Positions 36,385-48,334 of a stretch of 64,000 nucleotides of DNA are shown here, piece after piece. Positions within the stretch are counted from its first letter, which is position 1. Every line of letters starts with the position of its first letter. Origin of the DNA: Hemibagrus wyckioides (taxonomy: Eukaryota > Chordata > Actinopteri > Siluriformes > Bagridae); the NCBI RefSeq assembly GCF_019097595.1, contig NC_080710.1:17721780-17785779 (forward strand), read 5' to 3'. The notes beneath the pieces are model-generated. The model did no database searches and had not been told where the DNA came from. It saw only the letters and a list, made by a program, of their open reading frames with translations. The position numbers were made by a program, and so were the translations under genes.

Positions 36385-36934
36385 ATTCATTTTTGTAATG
36401 CTTTAAATTATATGACTACAATGTATAGTCTAGTCAACTGACTGTGTTAGAAGTGACAGCTGATGGTGTAGTACAAGAACTTAAACTGTAGTACTGGAAA
36501 AGTGTCTGGAGTCCTGTAGTAGCTAATTCTTTTAATATGACAGAAATTTCACTCCAATTTGCACTGTGATGTTTGTTATTTTTGTGCATGTCAGGTTGAT
36601 GGTTATGTATTTCCTGTGGAGTCAATGAGTGTTTAAGCAGCTGGAGTTTTTCAGTCATTTTAAATAGCTAACTTAGGTGAACTGCTATAGTGAGAAAGAT
36701 TTCATTTTAAACTTTAATATTAAAAAAATATATATATATAAGTATCAGGCACTCGTGGGTTCAATATTGTTGCAGGTCTCTGTTAAATAAATCAGTATTA
36801 CTCTATTTTTAAAAAGCCTCAACCTCAAAAAAAGTCTTTTTCAACTTTATATTCAAGTCATCAGGATCATCAGGGTGAAGATTTCCCAGTATTTAAAGTA
36901 GAAAATATAACTATAGAGATCATCACTGTAAAGC

Positions 36935-37360
36935 TGGGTTCACACATACAGGATTTTATCACTGCAAATCGCCGGTTGCTATATGAAGTCGCCAGTAGTC
37001 ATTCCTACTACCGGTCGCCATAGTAACATTGTTTATCAATGGGTTGTGCTGTTCCACTTGTCAACAAATCATTGTTCTTGCTGTTAAAATAAAATATGCT
37101 GGAGGGAGATTTGGTGTTTGTATATAAAATTCAGCAGTGTATACATGCATCATCATGCAAGATGAAGGGGAAGCAGCGTGTGCTCTTGGCTGCGGATCAC
37201 TTACGCTCTACTGTATTCATTCCCATTCCACAGTCGCTGCACCAAGTCGCTACATATTTGCATAAAGTTAAACTTTCCTCAACTTTGTTGTGTCGCAGGA
37301 AATGAATGATCTCTGGTCGCTTTGTTGCTGCGAGTCGCTGTCTGTGTGAACGAAGCATAC
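36935..37360. repeat. Possible MITE with TTCACAC ends
   Basis: The left edge, GCTGGGTTCACACATACAGG, and the right edge, TGTGTGAACGAAGC, are inverted in the GTTCACAC core. The interior repeats CGCC/GTCGC motifs (TCGCCGGTTGC, GTCGCCAG, GGTCGCC, GTCGCTGC). The structure fits a non-autonomous DNA element; there is no second copy here to confirm it. Confidence 0.45.
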
Positions 37361-39339
37361 AAATTTTTAACAGATGTACAAATGTTTTTTTTGTTTTTTA
37401 TTCAGAGTTTCCTTTTAAGTGTGTTTAACTTCTCAAAGACAGAAAACTGAAAGGTGTAAAAAAGCACTACATTCACTATTATATTTATATATACAAGGAG
37501 TGTTTGTGCTGTTTTTCTGTACCAGATTAACATGCACCTGGCTTGCATATCTGAATAAATAACAAACACACACACACACACACACATATATATACACAGG
37601 AGGTAAATTAAAAAAAAAGGATTAGAAAAGGCAATCATGCAAGATTAATTATAGATGTGTTTTTGCTTCGGTGCATCGTGCCAACAGCAGCCTACACACA
37701 CTACACACTAGTAGAAGTACGTAGGTAGTGTGTTGTCCCTTGGTCATGTAAAGGTCATTCTAACTTCTGTGACTGTTTCAGAATCCTCAGAGGACTACAA
37801 ACCTCTTAAAGCAGGTACATATTTTTTGCGGGTTCTCGCCGTGTTCGAGTGGACTCTCTTCGAGCTCTTTGCCTGCGGCTTTTACAGTAAAATGAGCACA
37901 TAGTTTGAGTTAATGACTCTTGTTACTGATACAAAGGAGAGGCAGTGAACACTCCTGATGCACAAGGTTTTAAATAACATCCACTCGTTTACAACATTTA
38001 TATGCGCTTCTGGAAATGCATTAAGGTCATTAAACTTCATTAGGGCAGGCAGAGGCCGTGCAGCCCGGAGCGGAGCAGACTGCCGCTGTCCAAGCCGCTG
38101 AAAGAAATCATCATTTATATCCCACAAATGTCACATATGGTGTTACATGTATTCATATCCAGACAGCTATGTAAAATGAGCATAGCGAGACAGTGTTATT
38201 CCACGTTCTGTTGTCTATTTCCAGGTTAGGAAATTATAAATATTTACTTTTTACAAATTAGCAGACTGAAAAAAATAAATAAATAAATAAAGCTATCACC
38301 AAATGAACCAAATTGATATCTTTTCCCTATATGCATGCATGAGAATCTGTATTTATTAAAAAAAAAAAGAAAAGAAAAGAAAAAAAGGAAAGGAAAAGAA
38401 AAAGAAAAAGAAAAAGGATGTAGAATTCTCCATCAGGCCCTAAAGGAGCTCTTCCACATATTTATTCACAAAAATTAAGAAGGCTTTTAGTGGTGTGATG
38501 AGGGGATGGTAGTCCATGTGATTCATTAGTTAAAAAGGATCTCTAATAAATTCTCCACTTTTAATGTTCCACAGAGCTATTAAAGGCACGCCTAGCCACC
38601 ATGTCCCTGTTGCCCATTACAGCTTTCAATAAATGACAATCACGCTGCGCTTAAAAAGAACAACAGAGAGGCTTCTCTGGTCTGTCTTTCGAAAAGCCTC
38701 TAATAGCATGTAAAGACTTATTAGTTGCTCCGCAGTGACACTTTAGAAGAACAAGGCACTTTGTTTCAGAGTTGCAGGAGCTTTACTAAATGAACGGAGC
38801 TGCTGCTCCTCTTCTGTTAATTTGCAGAACTCAGCTTAAGGGCCTCCATATCAATCTTCATCAGGCCCAAAGAGGGGAGCAAATCTGCTTAAGCTGCAGG
38901 CGAATACATCAGCACTAAGATAAAGCTTCTCAAAAGCATAAGTATATAGTGCTGAAACCTAAGCAAGAATCTAGTTTCAGGCGTGATTTGTCTTTTTGCC
39001 ACTCTGCTGGAAATGACTTCCGTATCACCAAGTTCAGGGCTGAAGGCGTGTTTTAGCCTGCGCTGTAGCGGAACAGAACATCCTCAATGTGCTCAGAAAA
39101 GCTGAATATTCATGTTGGCTCACACTCCATCTATCCTTCTTTCTGAGAGAAGAGTAAACTTAAGAGTAGTAAAGCTGTGTTGCTGTTATTGTTCTCTGAA
39201 TGCCATGTCAGCATCACTTGGTTATTTTTGTGGTGAGATCAAGGCAGCTACACCAGGATGTTCTGTGGATTCTTACAGTATTACAGCAAGAAAATCGTAC
39301 CACTTTTCCAGTGTCATCAACAGCTATATAAAGTCCTTC

Positions 39340-39840
39340 AATGTGATATTTAATAAGAATTCTAGGATTTTTCCGGGTAAGGCATTTTGGAAGACAACTA
39401 AATATGTACTTTCTGTGCTGAAGCTCTGTCTAGAATTGTTAAGAGCAGGATGGTGCATTAGTGTATTAGCTGCACAGTTATTCTTGTTTTACTGGAGTCC
39501 CATGATGGAGGTTCTTTACCGTTCTGAATGCATGTGTAAGTGTCGAGTGCTGAATACGGCATCTTGTGTATATACGGTCGGATCGTGTCTGCGTTTGAAG
39601 GAGAAATGAAGGTCTTGTGTTTAGAACAAGGTTGATTCCGTGTAGTTTGTTATGAACGCACTGTTCTGTTTGCCACTTTTTCGAGATGTAGGAGTTTACT
39701 ATTGGTCTGAGATCTAATGGTGGGATTTGACTAAATATAAGCGTCAATTTGAGTGCTTTATCAGCAGTGTCTGCTTCTTCATTGACAGACAGTCCAATAT
39801 GGCTTGCATCAAATTTCTTGAAAAACAAATTGTATCTTGA
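39340..39840 (-). mobile_element. LINE remnant: RNase H and C-terminal part
   Basis: A minus-strand frame of 116 codons (39478-39828) reads SHIGLSVNEEADTADKAL, the end of an RNase H domain (SHxGxxxNExAD). It is followed by LRPIVNSYISKKWQ and TRCRIQHSTLTHAF, typical of the C-terminal region of I/Jockey-group LINEs. HHGTPV hints at the CCHC-like HCG part. Stops follow at once. The plus-strand 165-codon frame over the same bases is its shadow. Confidence 0.7.
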
Positions 39841-42304
39841 AACAAAACATCAATTCAGAACATACAGCAAGATTAGCAATAAATAAATAAATAAATAAAC
39901 AAACAACATTAAAGGAGCCCAAAGGGGGGAAAAAAAAGCATTCGTCTTGGTCTCCAGGTGGGATTTGTACAAGGCGATGTATGATATCGTTTATAACAAA
40001 TGTCAAGAAGAATGGGCAGAAATTTGACAAGCAATATTGGAGAGACAGGACAAGAGGAAAAACCTAGCAAGCAGAGAGAATACCCAGCATCTAACCACAA
40101 AAACCCTAGCATATGTTAGTGGAGCTGATGGCTCTGCGCTAAAAAAAAGAAGCATGAATGATAAAACATGTAGCTGTTAAACTGATCCTTAACTGCAATC
40201 TGCTGAAATGTTTGGAGTGATGAATAAACAGCAGCTTGTTTTGCTATGTACCATTAACTAATACAATTAATTAATTATTATAATCAATAAGGAATATTTA
40301 ATACTAATGCAAACAATTACCAAAATCAATTAGTTATTATAACTGATCTATCCATATAATCAATTTATAATTAATTAATAAAAGCTTTACAGTCCAGTTC
40401 ACATCCATGTTATGCTTGAGACAAGAGGTTTGTGAGTCGCCGACAGATTCCATCCGTTGAGTTCAGACAATTTAAATATCAATTAGGAATATGTGCTGCC
40501 TGCAGCTTTAAGACTGAAAAAAAATTGTGTAGTATCCTCTAATACGCAGTTCTTTTTCTTTTCCTATACGAACCGTAATAGCCTGCTGGAGCAAAGCAAC
40601 AAAACATCTTACTCTGAAGTAGCTGAGCTACCCTTGTCCATGCTGCCAAACAAATAGAGCTAGCCTTCATATGAGATGACTTCACTTGCAAAATAATGGG
40701 GCTTCAATTAAGAAAATGTTTATCAAGGCTATACAAGAATACAATAAGTGTCTCTGCTGCTGTTCAATACAGAACATGTGCATACACAGTTTATATCAGT
40801 TACTGAATATTGTGACTAGGTTTATTCATATTATTTAGTGCTGCAGTTTTGCAAGCATTACTGATCTTTTAAAAGATAATTAAACCCTAACTAAATACTG
40901 ATGCAAGCAACTTGCTTCTACAGCCAACTGGTAACCAGCTTCTAGCTGTAATGAGATAACATGTACATGACACACATTTTGTACATCTGGCCACCACCAC
41001 TCTTCTTTTTTCCCCTGAATCAGCATCACTGCTGCTCACACATGCTGGTTGAAGCTTACACCTTTACAAATCTATACTATTAGCAATCAGTCAGTAAGAG
41101 TTAAGGGGCGTATGACATGATGGTGGTTATACTGCACACGATCTCACTCAGCTTTAGGCAAACACAGCTATTACCTGTTCAACTTTTTCATAGACCTGAG
41201 CATCAGTACAGAAGAAACATTTCTGAAGAACGTTTCAAACAAATTAAACAAATCGCCTTCATAAACAGAAAACAAAATACTCACCACCCAGATATATGAC
41301 AGAAAAAAAAACCCACAATAAATACTTAAATTAATAAAAAAAAATAATAATAATACAAAATCAAGACCAACAACATTACCTGGGGGCTGCATCCACTGTC
41401 AACAAGTGTAATCTTTCTTGTAACTACTGTAATTATATGGCACAATTATATATTACAAGACACACACACACCAAAAATGAAGGAAGCTACTGAAGTAAAA
41501 CAAATTCAAACGTTTCACCTTGATGTAACCTTGACTCTGTTGTTTGGATCCAAAATCTAATCAGGTCATATGCTGCTTACAGTAATGACTCCACACACAT
41601 CCTGCAATTATTCACCCACTCCCTCTTGTGATATCACAGTAATGAAAATCTAGGCTAGAAGCACGGACTCACAGATGGACTGATGGCATACAGAAGTCAG
41701 TACAAAGTAAAAGTAACATTTACTGAAAACAAATGTGCCTTTTTTCCTCCACTGCATCCTTTTCCTTTTAGTGTGTTGTTGTTTTTCTGTAAGAATGGTA
41801 TTCATGTTAGGTCTGACTGCTGCTTTAGCTGAAAAAGCAGAAAAGTGCAGTTTTGAGGAGTCTCCCATTTCCCCCACCCCCCGCCTCCATAATGCCACTG
41901 CTAGAAGCTTTTGTCTGCCCATACAGGTGAGCGTCTAATGCTCACACAGGGAATTGCTGGATTTCATGGCTGAGGCAATGTTTTGAATGCAGATTGCATG
42001 TGACAGCCTGTGTGGTGACCTGTGTCTTTCCTCCCGCTCACATAAACATATGCACCTGAGCCTCGACCAACAAACAGCACAGATACAACAAGCATGGAAA
42101 AGGCATGACTAATTAGTCCACTCAAAGCCTAAAATTCACAGATCGCTGCGTCACACACTGTGATACTGAGAACTGGACCCTGAAACAAACCCACAGACAA
42201 AAGCCTGTCATTAGGATTAGAAAAAAAAAGGGCAGCAGAGAGCAGAGGAGGAAAAGGATCCATGCGGTCATCACCCACTCAGACACGAAGAAGGCTGAGA
42301 CTCT

Positions 42305-42745
42305 AGCTGTGTCCGAAATGACATTCTACACACTATGTGCTCTACAGCCTATTGTATGAATTTTAAAAGGAAAGTATCATCTCAAATGGGTGTTTACTAA
42401 TGGTAAATGACGTCAAAGACAAACAATGTCACCTCTAACTTTAGCAGAACATGATGAATTTTTTAAACCACACAACATGGGCTAATTTAAAAGACATCTA
42501 AGATGTCTCGTCCACTGAAATGTTGTCTGCCACCTTGATATTTTTTCGTCCGGCGTCTATGCCTGGTATTCCCGTCACTCTATTTGTTGAGTGCTTAGGT
42601 TTTTTTGGTTGAATAAGTGCAACATCCTTGTACTTGAAGTGCACATCTGGAATTTTTCAGCTCCTCACACTATTTATCCAACTAAATGAATAAACAGTTA
42701 CTTAGATACTTATGCACAGGATACTGCACAAGTATGTGATTTGGT
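42305..42745. repeat. Dispersed repeat (GTCCGAAATGACATTCTACACAC family), copy 1
   Basis: It shares blocks with the copy at 46440-46875: a TTCTACACACTATGTGC-type start, ATCATCTCAAATGG, AATGACGTCAAAGAC-type, CTAACTTTAGCAGAACATG, then CTCACACTATTTATCC near the end. There is no coding potential. Probably a non-autonomous DNA element. Confidence 0.5.
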
Positions 42746-43225
42746 GTACACCTGTAATCAGTGGCTTCCTATAGACTAAGGATTCTTAAGGCTGTTTTAA
42801 ACAACCTGATGATGGATGTAAAGCTTAGGATGACCAAATATAGTGCAAGAAATGTTCCATTTAGAGCAAAGATTTTTCACTAGCACCACTTCAATTACAC
42901 ATTCTGCTCTCAGCCTCCCACTCCAGCATTATCTCTAAACTCTATGGTGTGCAGGAACCATATCACTTAGCCTTAGATATCTTATTTTCACAAAATTTTC
43001 CAGTGATTAAAGACTCATTTACTATGCCATTGCAAAAGAGTAAACAGGACTGCAGAACAGGGACGTAACCAAACGCAAAGACATTATTCAGATTAAACAG
43101 ATAATGTGTCCTAAACTGATAAATACAGATATGAAAAAGAAATGCACTCTTTTCTTTTTTTTTGCCTCTAAGGATGCTCAACAGAAAGGTTCACATAGCA
43201 TCTGTTTATGAGTAGAGATCCTGCA

Positions 43226-43272
43226 GGATGCAGCAACAACAACAACAACAAAAACAACAACAACAACAAAAA
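43226..43272. repeat. (CAA)n microsatellite
   Basis: CAA units with one AAAAC interruption. Confidence 0.92.
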
Positions 43273-43646
43273 TAGCCTGGAGATTTTTAACTTTCAAGAA
43301 GATATAAAGATTGCAGGATAAATAATGACCACATTGATTAATCCAAACACGATACATTCATAGCGTTCATTCACCCACTGTTTAGGGATGTAGCTGAATA
43401 AAAATACATTATTCTGAATAAACAGATACAAACAGGAGATGCTTATTTTTTTGTTTGCTTGCTTTAGTAGCCTGATCTAACCACTGCCTCACTGAGCACC
43501 AAAATAAACCCCTATTTCTATACAAACTAAAATCTGCTTTTTGTCATAGAGCTGCTGCTCCATATAGATGCATGCAGTTCATTTACTTTACACAAGACAG
43601 TGTCTCTCTGATGAGATTCCAATATTAATCAATTAATTAATGATAA

Positions 43647-43963
43647 GAAAACGTGATTCATCAGACCAGGCCACCTTCTTCCATTGCTCCGTGGTCCAGT
43701 TCTGATGCTCATGTGCCCATTGTTGGCACTTTCAGTGGTGCACAGGGGTCAGCATGGGCACCCTGACTGGTCTGTGGCTACGCAGCCCCATACGCAACAA
43801 ACTGTGATGCTCTGTGTATTCTGACAACTTTCTATCAGAACCAGCATTAACTTATTCAGCAATTTAAGCAACAGTAGCTCATCTGTTGGATCGAATCACA
43901 CGGGCCAGCCTTCACTTCCCACGTGCATCAATGAGCCTTGGCTGCCCAGGACCATGGAGTGAC
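43647..43963 (-). mobile_element. Tc1 internal fragment, same family as 17115-17574
   Basis: Read on the minus strand it has GACCATGGAGCAATGG-like and CTGGTCTGATGAATCACG segments: the region around the first catalytic Asp (WSDES) and the preceding basic region of a fish Tc1 transposase. It lacks both ends. It is followed directly by a reverse-oriented SINE. Confidence 0.7.
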
Positions 43964-43965
43964 TT

Positions 43966-44140
43966 TTTACATTTACATTTCTGGCATTTGGCAGATGCCC
44001 TTATCCAGAGCGACTTACATTTTATCTCATTTTATACAACTGAGCAGTTTAGGGTTAAGGGCCTTGCACAAGGGTCTGGTGGTGGCAGCTTGGTGGACCT
44101 GGGATTCAAACTCACAACCTTCCAATCAGTAGTATATGGT
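43966..44140 (-). mobile_element. SINE with GTAAGTCGCTCTGGATAAG tail, copy 2
   Basis: The 3' block GTAAGTCGCTCTGGATAAGG and GCATCTGCCAAATGCC is intact and the B region (GTGAGTTTGAATCCC) is readable. The 5' head is lost near 44140, where a CCCC/AAAA homopolymer run begins. Confidence 0.75.
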
Positions 44141-44999
44141 GTATATAGCAACCCCCCCCCCCCCCAAAAAAAAAAACAAAAAAAAAAACACAGCAGTTCT
44201 GTTATTATTAGGCAGTTATCGCTGTCATTTCCCTGATTTTGGAAAGACATCACTGATTTGAAAGACATTTCCCTAGCTTACTCAGGCACAGTAGATAGAA
44301 AACTTGCCAGAAAGCTCCACAGGGTGCCTGGTTGAGCCCAATTATAAAGTTGAATGTTGTAGCTGGAGACAAATAAACTTATGTTCTGCAAATGAAAATG
44401 ATTATTATTCTCTAAATAGACTTATCTTCAGACAGCTTCTTTTTGCAGGCCACCAGAATGAAGTAGTCGAGCACCACTAGCACAAACCACTCCATCTTCC
44501 ATGCACTGCACTTCATCATCCATCACAAACATGTACACTGGAGTCTGACTGATGGATAGCACTAATATCACACTGTACTTGTACTGTATGTGCAATACAC
44601 CACACTATGACAGTTTGGACTGAATACAATGTTTACACTGCTTACGTATATCATTATGTTAATAATTTTGAGTATTGAATGTCCTCACTATGTCACATTA
44701 GGGTTGCATATACATCATTTTTGCACTGTGGGAAACTTGTATAAATGTGGGACTTCCCTGCAGCCCTGTTTTTTATTTTCATCAAGTATTTCCAGGGACA
44801 CCGTAATAGCCTTCTAGCCCACTTCCATTTCTGGTTCGAATTCAAATAGAGATATGGATGTGGCACACTAAACAAATACTGAGAGCAGCATTGTGTTATA
44901 CCACTACACACAGCATTAGGCAACAGGAAAAAGAGTAAGATACTAATATGTAGAAGACTAAATCTGAAAAGCTACATTTCAATGCAGCTTTCGAATGTA

Positions 45000-45178
45000 T
45001 ATTTATATTTCTGTCATTTAGCAGTTGCCCTTATCCAGAGCAACTTACATTTTTATCTCATTTTATACAATTGAGCACTAAGGGCCTACCAGTGGCAGCT
45101 TGATGGACCTGGGATTCGAACTCATAACCTTCCGATCAGTCATCCAACACCTTAACCACTAAGCTGCCACATCCCCAC
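45000..45178 (-). mobile_element. SINE with GTAAGTTGCTCTGGATAAG tail, copy 3
   Basis: On the minus strand: GTGGCAGCTTAGTGGTTAAG, the B box ATGAGTTCGAATCCC, and the conserved tail block. Same orientation as the other two copies of this family in the window. Confidence 0.78.
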
Positions 45179-45380
45179 CAATAATGTAATGGATGAATCT
45201 GAATAATAATAATAAAAACAACCACATATGTATGTACAAAGAGAATATATCATTTAAGGTCATTCAACTCCATTCAACAGAAGAATAACAGACATTCAAA
45301 TCCCAGTCATGTGCTGACCAACACAGCAAAAAGTCCATGTTACACATCATTTAAAAATAACAAGACATGTTAAAGTTGTC

Positions 45381-45594
45381 TAGGGATGCTTTCACACTAA
45401 GGATGGTTTGCATGAAAGATCAGTAATGTGAAGGCTGTGATATGGACCAGGAAGCTCACTGCAGCACAGAACCCCAGGCTGCCTATAGGAAGTGGTGTTA
45501 GTTCATTTGCCCTGGAACTGTGCTTCGATTCCTGTGAATGTGAACGCAACTCGTACTCGGATCTCGGACTTAGTTTCCACACACGTACCATGAA
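45381..45594. repeat. Dispersed repeat, truncated inverted partner of 57791-58242
   Basis: It begins GGGATGCTTTCACACTAAGG and includes GATGGTTTGCATGA, TGTGAAGGCTGTGATATGG, a GAACTGTGCTTCGATTCC segment and GTGAATGTGAACGCAACTCG. The same blocks occur reversed in the right-hand copy. The chance frames on both copies translate to similar peptides simply because the DNA is shared. Confidence 0.65.
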
Positions 45595-46081
45595 ACACCA
45601 TTCAAAAGTAGCACAAAGTCACATTGTCCTGGACATTTGATGAATTATGCCACACAACAAACACAGACAATCTGCAAGACATAATAATAAAAAAATAAAG
45701 AAAGAAAAATATAATGAGTCACGTTGTGTTCTTCATGTGTTTGTAATGATGTAAGATGAACGCAAATGCACCTTCGACAGAATCAAGTCGAGTCTGAAAC
45801 CAGACCAATGCTGCTGGGAATCCTGGGAATAATCAGACTCAGATTCGGAAACTATTGGATAGTTCCCTGATTTTACAAGAAAAATAAATAAATAAATAAA
45901 GATTAGCATATATAAATTAGCATATATTTCTTATGCATTTATTCCTCGGCCATACATATTAAGGTTTATAATAAAAGCAGTACATCAGCTTTAATGGATG
46001 GAAGGGTGTACATTTTCTGTACCAGAATGTTGGGCAAATATAAAAAGTCTGTTTTATAAAGACAATTCACACCACTGTGCT

Positions 46082-46310
46082 GTTAATTCTCTAATCTGAT
46101 TGGTCAGAATGCAGGGACTAATTTTCTTTAACAGCAAGGCTCGGAAAGTAGTGCCAGTGTCTCAGCCCATAAATGCGCTTGTTCTAACAGGTTGTTGTTC
46201 CTGTAATAACAGCTCAATCACAGAGACATGTACAGTGGAAGCTCCACAGATTACAAAAAATGTGTTATTATTTAACAAAAGATATATCTTACACAGAAGA
46301 TGAGACAACC
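46082..46310. repeat. Dispersed repeat with CTGATTGGTCAGAATG start
   Basis: TCTGATTGGTCAGAATGCAG at the left is followed by a TAACAGCAAGGCTCGG-type segment and AACAGCTCAATCACAGAGAC. This order is familiar from fish repeats, but only one copy is in the window. No coding content. Moderate to low certainty. Confidence 0.35.
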
Positions 46311-46439
46311 GAAAAGCTGAAAAGTGTGACATACGTTAGAACTGAATCAAATTTATTATTTTTTTTTAGGAAATCCAGATGTTTACTTATGCCAGATGGG
46401 GTATGTTAACAAAATGGAGATTATGTAGAAACATTTAAC

Positions 46440-46875
46440 ACTTTTTGTGCATCCTAAATGATGTACTATGAACTACACACTTACAATATGCACTCTAGTG
46501 TGTAGTGTATGAATCTTAGAAGGACAGCATCGTCTCATATGGAACACTAATGGGGTTTTTTCTGGAAGTATAAGCCATTTCCCAGTCAACGGCAAATGAT
46601 GTAAAATGCATATAATGCGACACCGCTAGCTTTAGCAGAATATGGTGAATTTTTATAAATTTATCTAATTTGTTCATTTATTTTCATTTAATTTAATATA
46701 ATTAATCCAACATTCCACACTGATCCAACATTCCACACTAAAAATTGCTTCATCTAGGGACTTGTGCACTTCTTCTTGTTGGAATTTTCAGTGTGAACAA
46801 ACCTCTCACACTATTTATGCTACAAAATGGCATGGATTAGTGCATATGTATATAATCTGGGATGCACCTGTAGTT
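46440..46875. repeat. Dispersed repeat, copy 2 of the same family
   Basis: It has TAGTGTGTAGTGTATGAATC, CATCGTCTCATATGG, CCAGTCAACGGCAAATGATG, GCTAGCTTTAGCAGAATATG and CTTCTTGTTGGAATTTTCAG in the same order as copy 1. A third, inverted and interrupted copy seems to span about 48335-49067. Confidence 0.5.
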
Positions 46876-47265
46876 GCAAAATGAAAATGAAATAAAATTT
46901 GACCCTCATACCAGTGATTAATTAAGAGGCTTTGTTAATATTTATGGGACACACCCTGTTGTTATTTCCGATAGCTGCATTGGGTTTTATTTAAACAGAC
47001 ATTATTTTATTTGTCCCTAACAGCGTCTGAAAACTTCCTAAACTAACACAGTCATGACTGTTGAAATTTCTGTTTCGTTGTAACTTTCATGTCAAGAGAG
47101 TGCCACTTTTCAGGTGCATATTATTTCACCTGGAATCTGCTATCCAAATGTTTTTTTATATATGAAATCTTAAAAATCTGAGAGAAGTAAAGAGATGAAC
47201 AGGTGTAAAGGGAGATGAAGGGTGTAAAAACAAACACACACACACAAAAAAAAAAACACACAGAC

Positions 47266-47391
47266 CTCATCTAGCTCAGCGATGTAGACAGGTTTTTCCT
47301 GGAAGCCGATAGGCATGGGCTCATTGGGTGGGATCTCAACCTGTTCGAACATCTTATTATTCTCTCTCCGGATGTTCTCAGGCAGCAGCAT
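47266..47391 (-). CDS. ascc3: ascc3 coding exon (d), entry to helicase cassette 1
   Basis: This 126-nt exon is exactly 42 codons, phase 0 at both ends: MLLPENIRRE..., then a proline-rich stretch (PPNEPMPIGF), then KPVYIAELDE. It corresponds to the ASCC3 linker that runs into the first helicase domain. The acceptor is GCTGCAG. The donor is GAG|GTCTGT, which departs from GTRAGT at intron positions +3 to +5, and it is followed at once by TG repeats and a T-run. Because the exon is a multiple of three, skipping it would not shift the frame. The next intron is about 25 kb. The internal Met that opens the exon is not a translation start. Confidence 0.92.
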
Positions 47392-47899
47392 CTGCAGCAA
47401 AAAACAAAAATCAACAAACAAGTACAACAGCAGGCTGCATTAGCCAAAACCAGTTGCAATTTAGCACCGGGCAAAGAGACAGAACCATTAGCATCCATTA
47501 GCTCCCCACAACCCTGACAAACTCAAACACTCCTAACTGCAGCCAAGGCCAGGCATCAGCCTCTAAACCTCCAAACACACTGCAGCTGCATGTGTCAGAC
47601 TGGCTGAAACAATTCCTCTAGCTTTCCACTGCAAATAAGCCTGATGGACGCTGTGGAAAGAGATTTTAAAACAAACAAGCACACATACACCTATATCCTC
47701 AGTGCCGTTTGCTCTATATACCACATGCTGTCCCAAATAGTGTTTAAGCAAACCATTTAAGAATTAAAATAAAGATATCATGACACAGACTAATAAAACC
47801 AGGTGCTGGATAATCTACTCAGGGAAGATTCAAGAGCTTTATAGAGGATTTAAAGTTTCAATTCTCACAGCCTCTTACACAATTAGAGCTGCAGATTAC
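47392..47899 (-). other. ascc3 intron, 508 bp (shortest)
   Basis: A short intron with donor AAG|GTAATC and acceptor TTTGCTGCAG. I see no repeat, RNA gene or extra exon in it. Confidence 0.8.
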
Positions 47900-48035
47900 C
47901 TTAGAGCCTCCGATGAAGGCAGAGGTCTTGATGGCTTCAGCATACGCATCGTAGACATGAGGGTAGTGAATGCGCTCGTATTCTCTCTGACGTCCTAGCA
48001 CGGGGGAACGGCGCGCGGTCAGCAAGGCCTGCTCT
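47900..48035 (-). CDS. ascc3: ascc3 coding exon (c), YPHVYDAYAEA region
   Basis: This 136-nt exon supplies the last base of a split Arg codon and 45 further codons, from EQALLTARR through IHYPHVYDAYAEAIKTSAFIGGSK. The YPHVYD and TSAFI stretches are typical of ASCC3 just ahead of helicase cassette 1. The acceptor is CTCTCTCCAG|A, preceded by a TG/CT-rich tract; the donor is AAG|GTAATC in phase 0. The open frame runs a little further downstream (VICSSN...), but those residues have no counterpart in the family. Only 508 bp of intron separate it from the next exon, so the two could be amplified together. Confidence 0.94.
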
Positions 48036-48334
48036 CTGGAGAGAGAAACACACACACACACACAGTCATCATCAAGGGGCCAAACCTGGTGCAGAGTGAA
48101 GGGAAAAGATATTATAATGAAATGGATGTGACTGTCACAGAGCTGACATTACAATTAACTGATAGCTCCTGGTTAAAAACTACAGAATTCATTCTCTCCA
48201 AAAAGAGTTTAAACTGATAATGATAATGTCATTCTTGATACACTGTGACCTGTCAAGCAACAAGCTCTCATGGCTTAAAAGAGCTAAGCTACCTATAACT
48301 ATCACATACTTCTGCTTCTTCTGCAGCATTAATA

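Larger units (their letters stand above)
21931..47265 (-). other. ascc3 intron, 25.3 kb
   Basis: This is the largest intron. It carries SINEs of three kinds, several Tc1-like relics, a LINE RNase H remnant, a local 217-bp duplication, MITE-like elements and many CT, CA, TA and GA microsatellites. Stretches at about 24280-24640, 25300-25760, 30580-31050 and 38500-38950 have few recognisable repeats. They have a balanced, complex base order like that of conserved noncoding elements, but no conservation data are available here. No nested protein gene is supported. Confidence 0.65.

Noticed and set aside
39112..39609. 165-codon plus-strand frame as a gene
   Set aside because: The opposite strand carries recognisable LINE RNase H sequence over the overlapping part, so this frame is a shadow.
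41650..41922. 90-codon minus-strand frame as a coding exon
   Set aside because: No similarity to ASCC3 at the expected place (exons d and e join directly), and no known domain.
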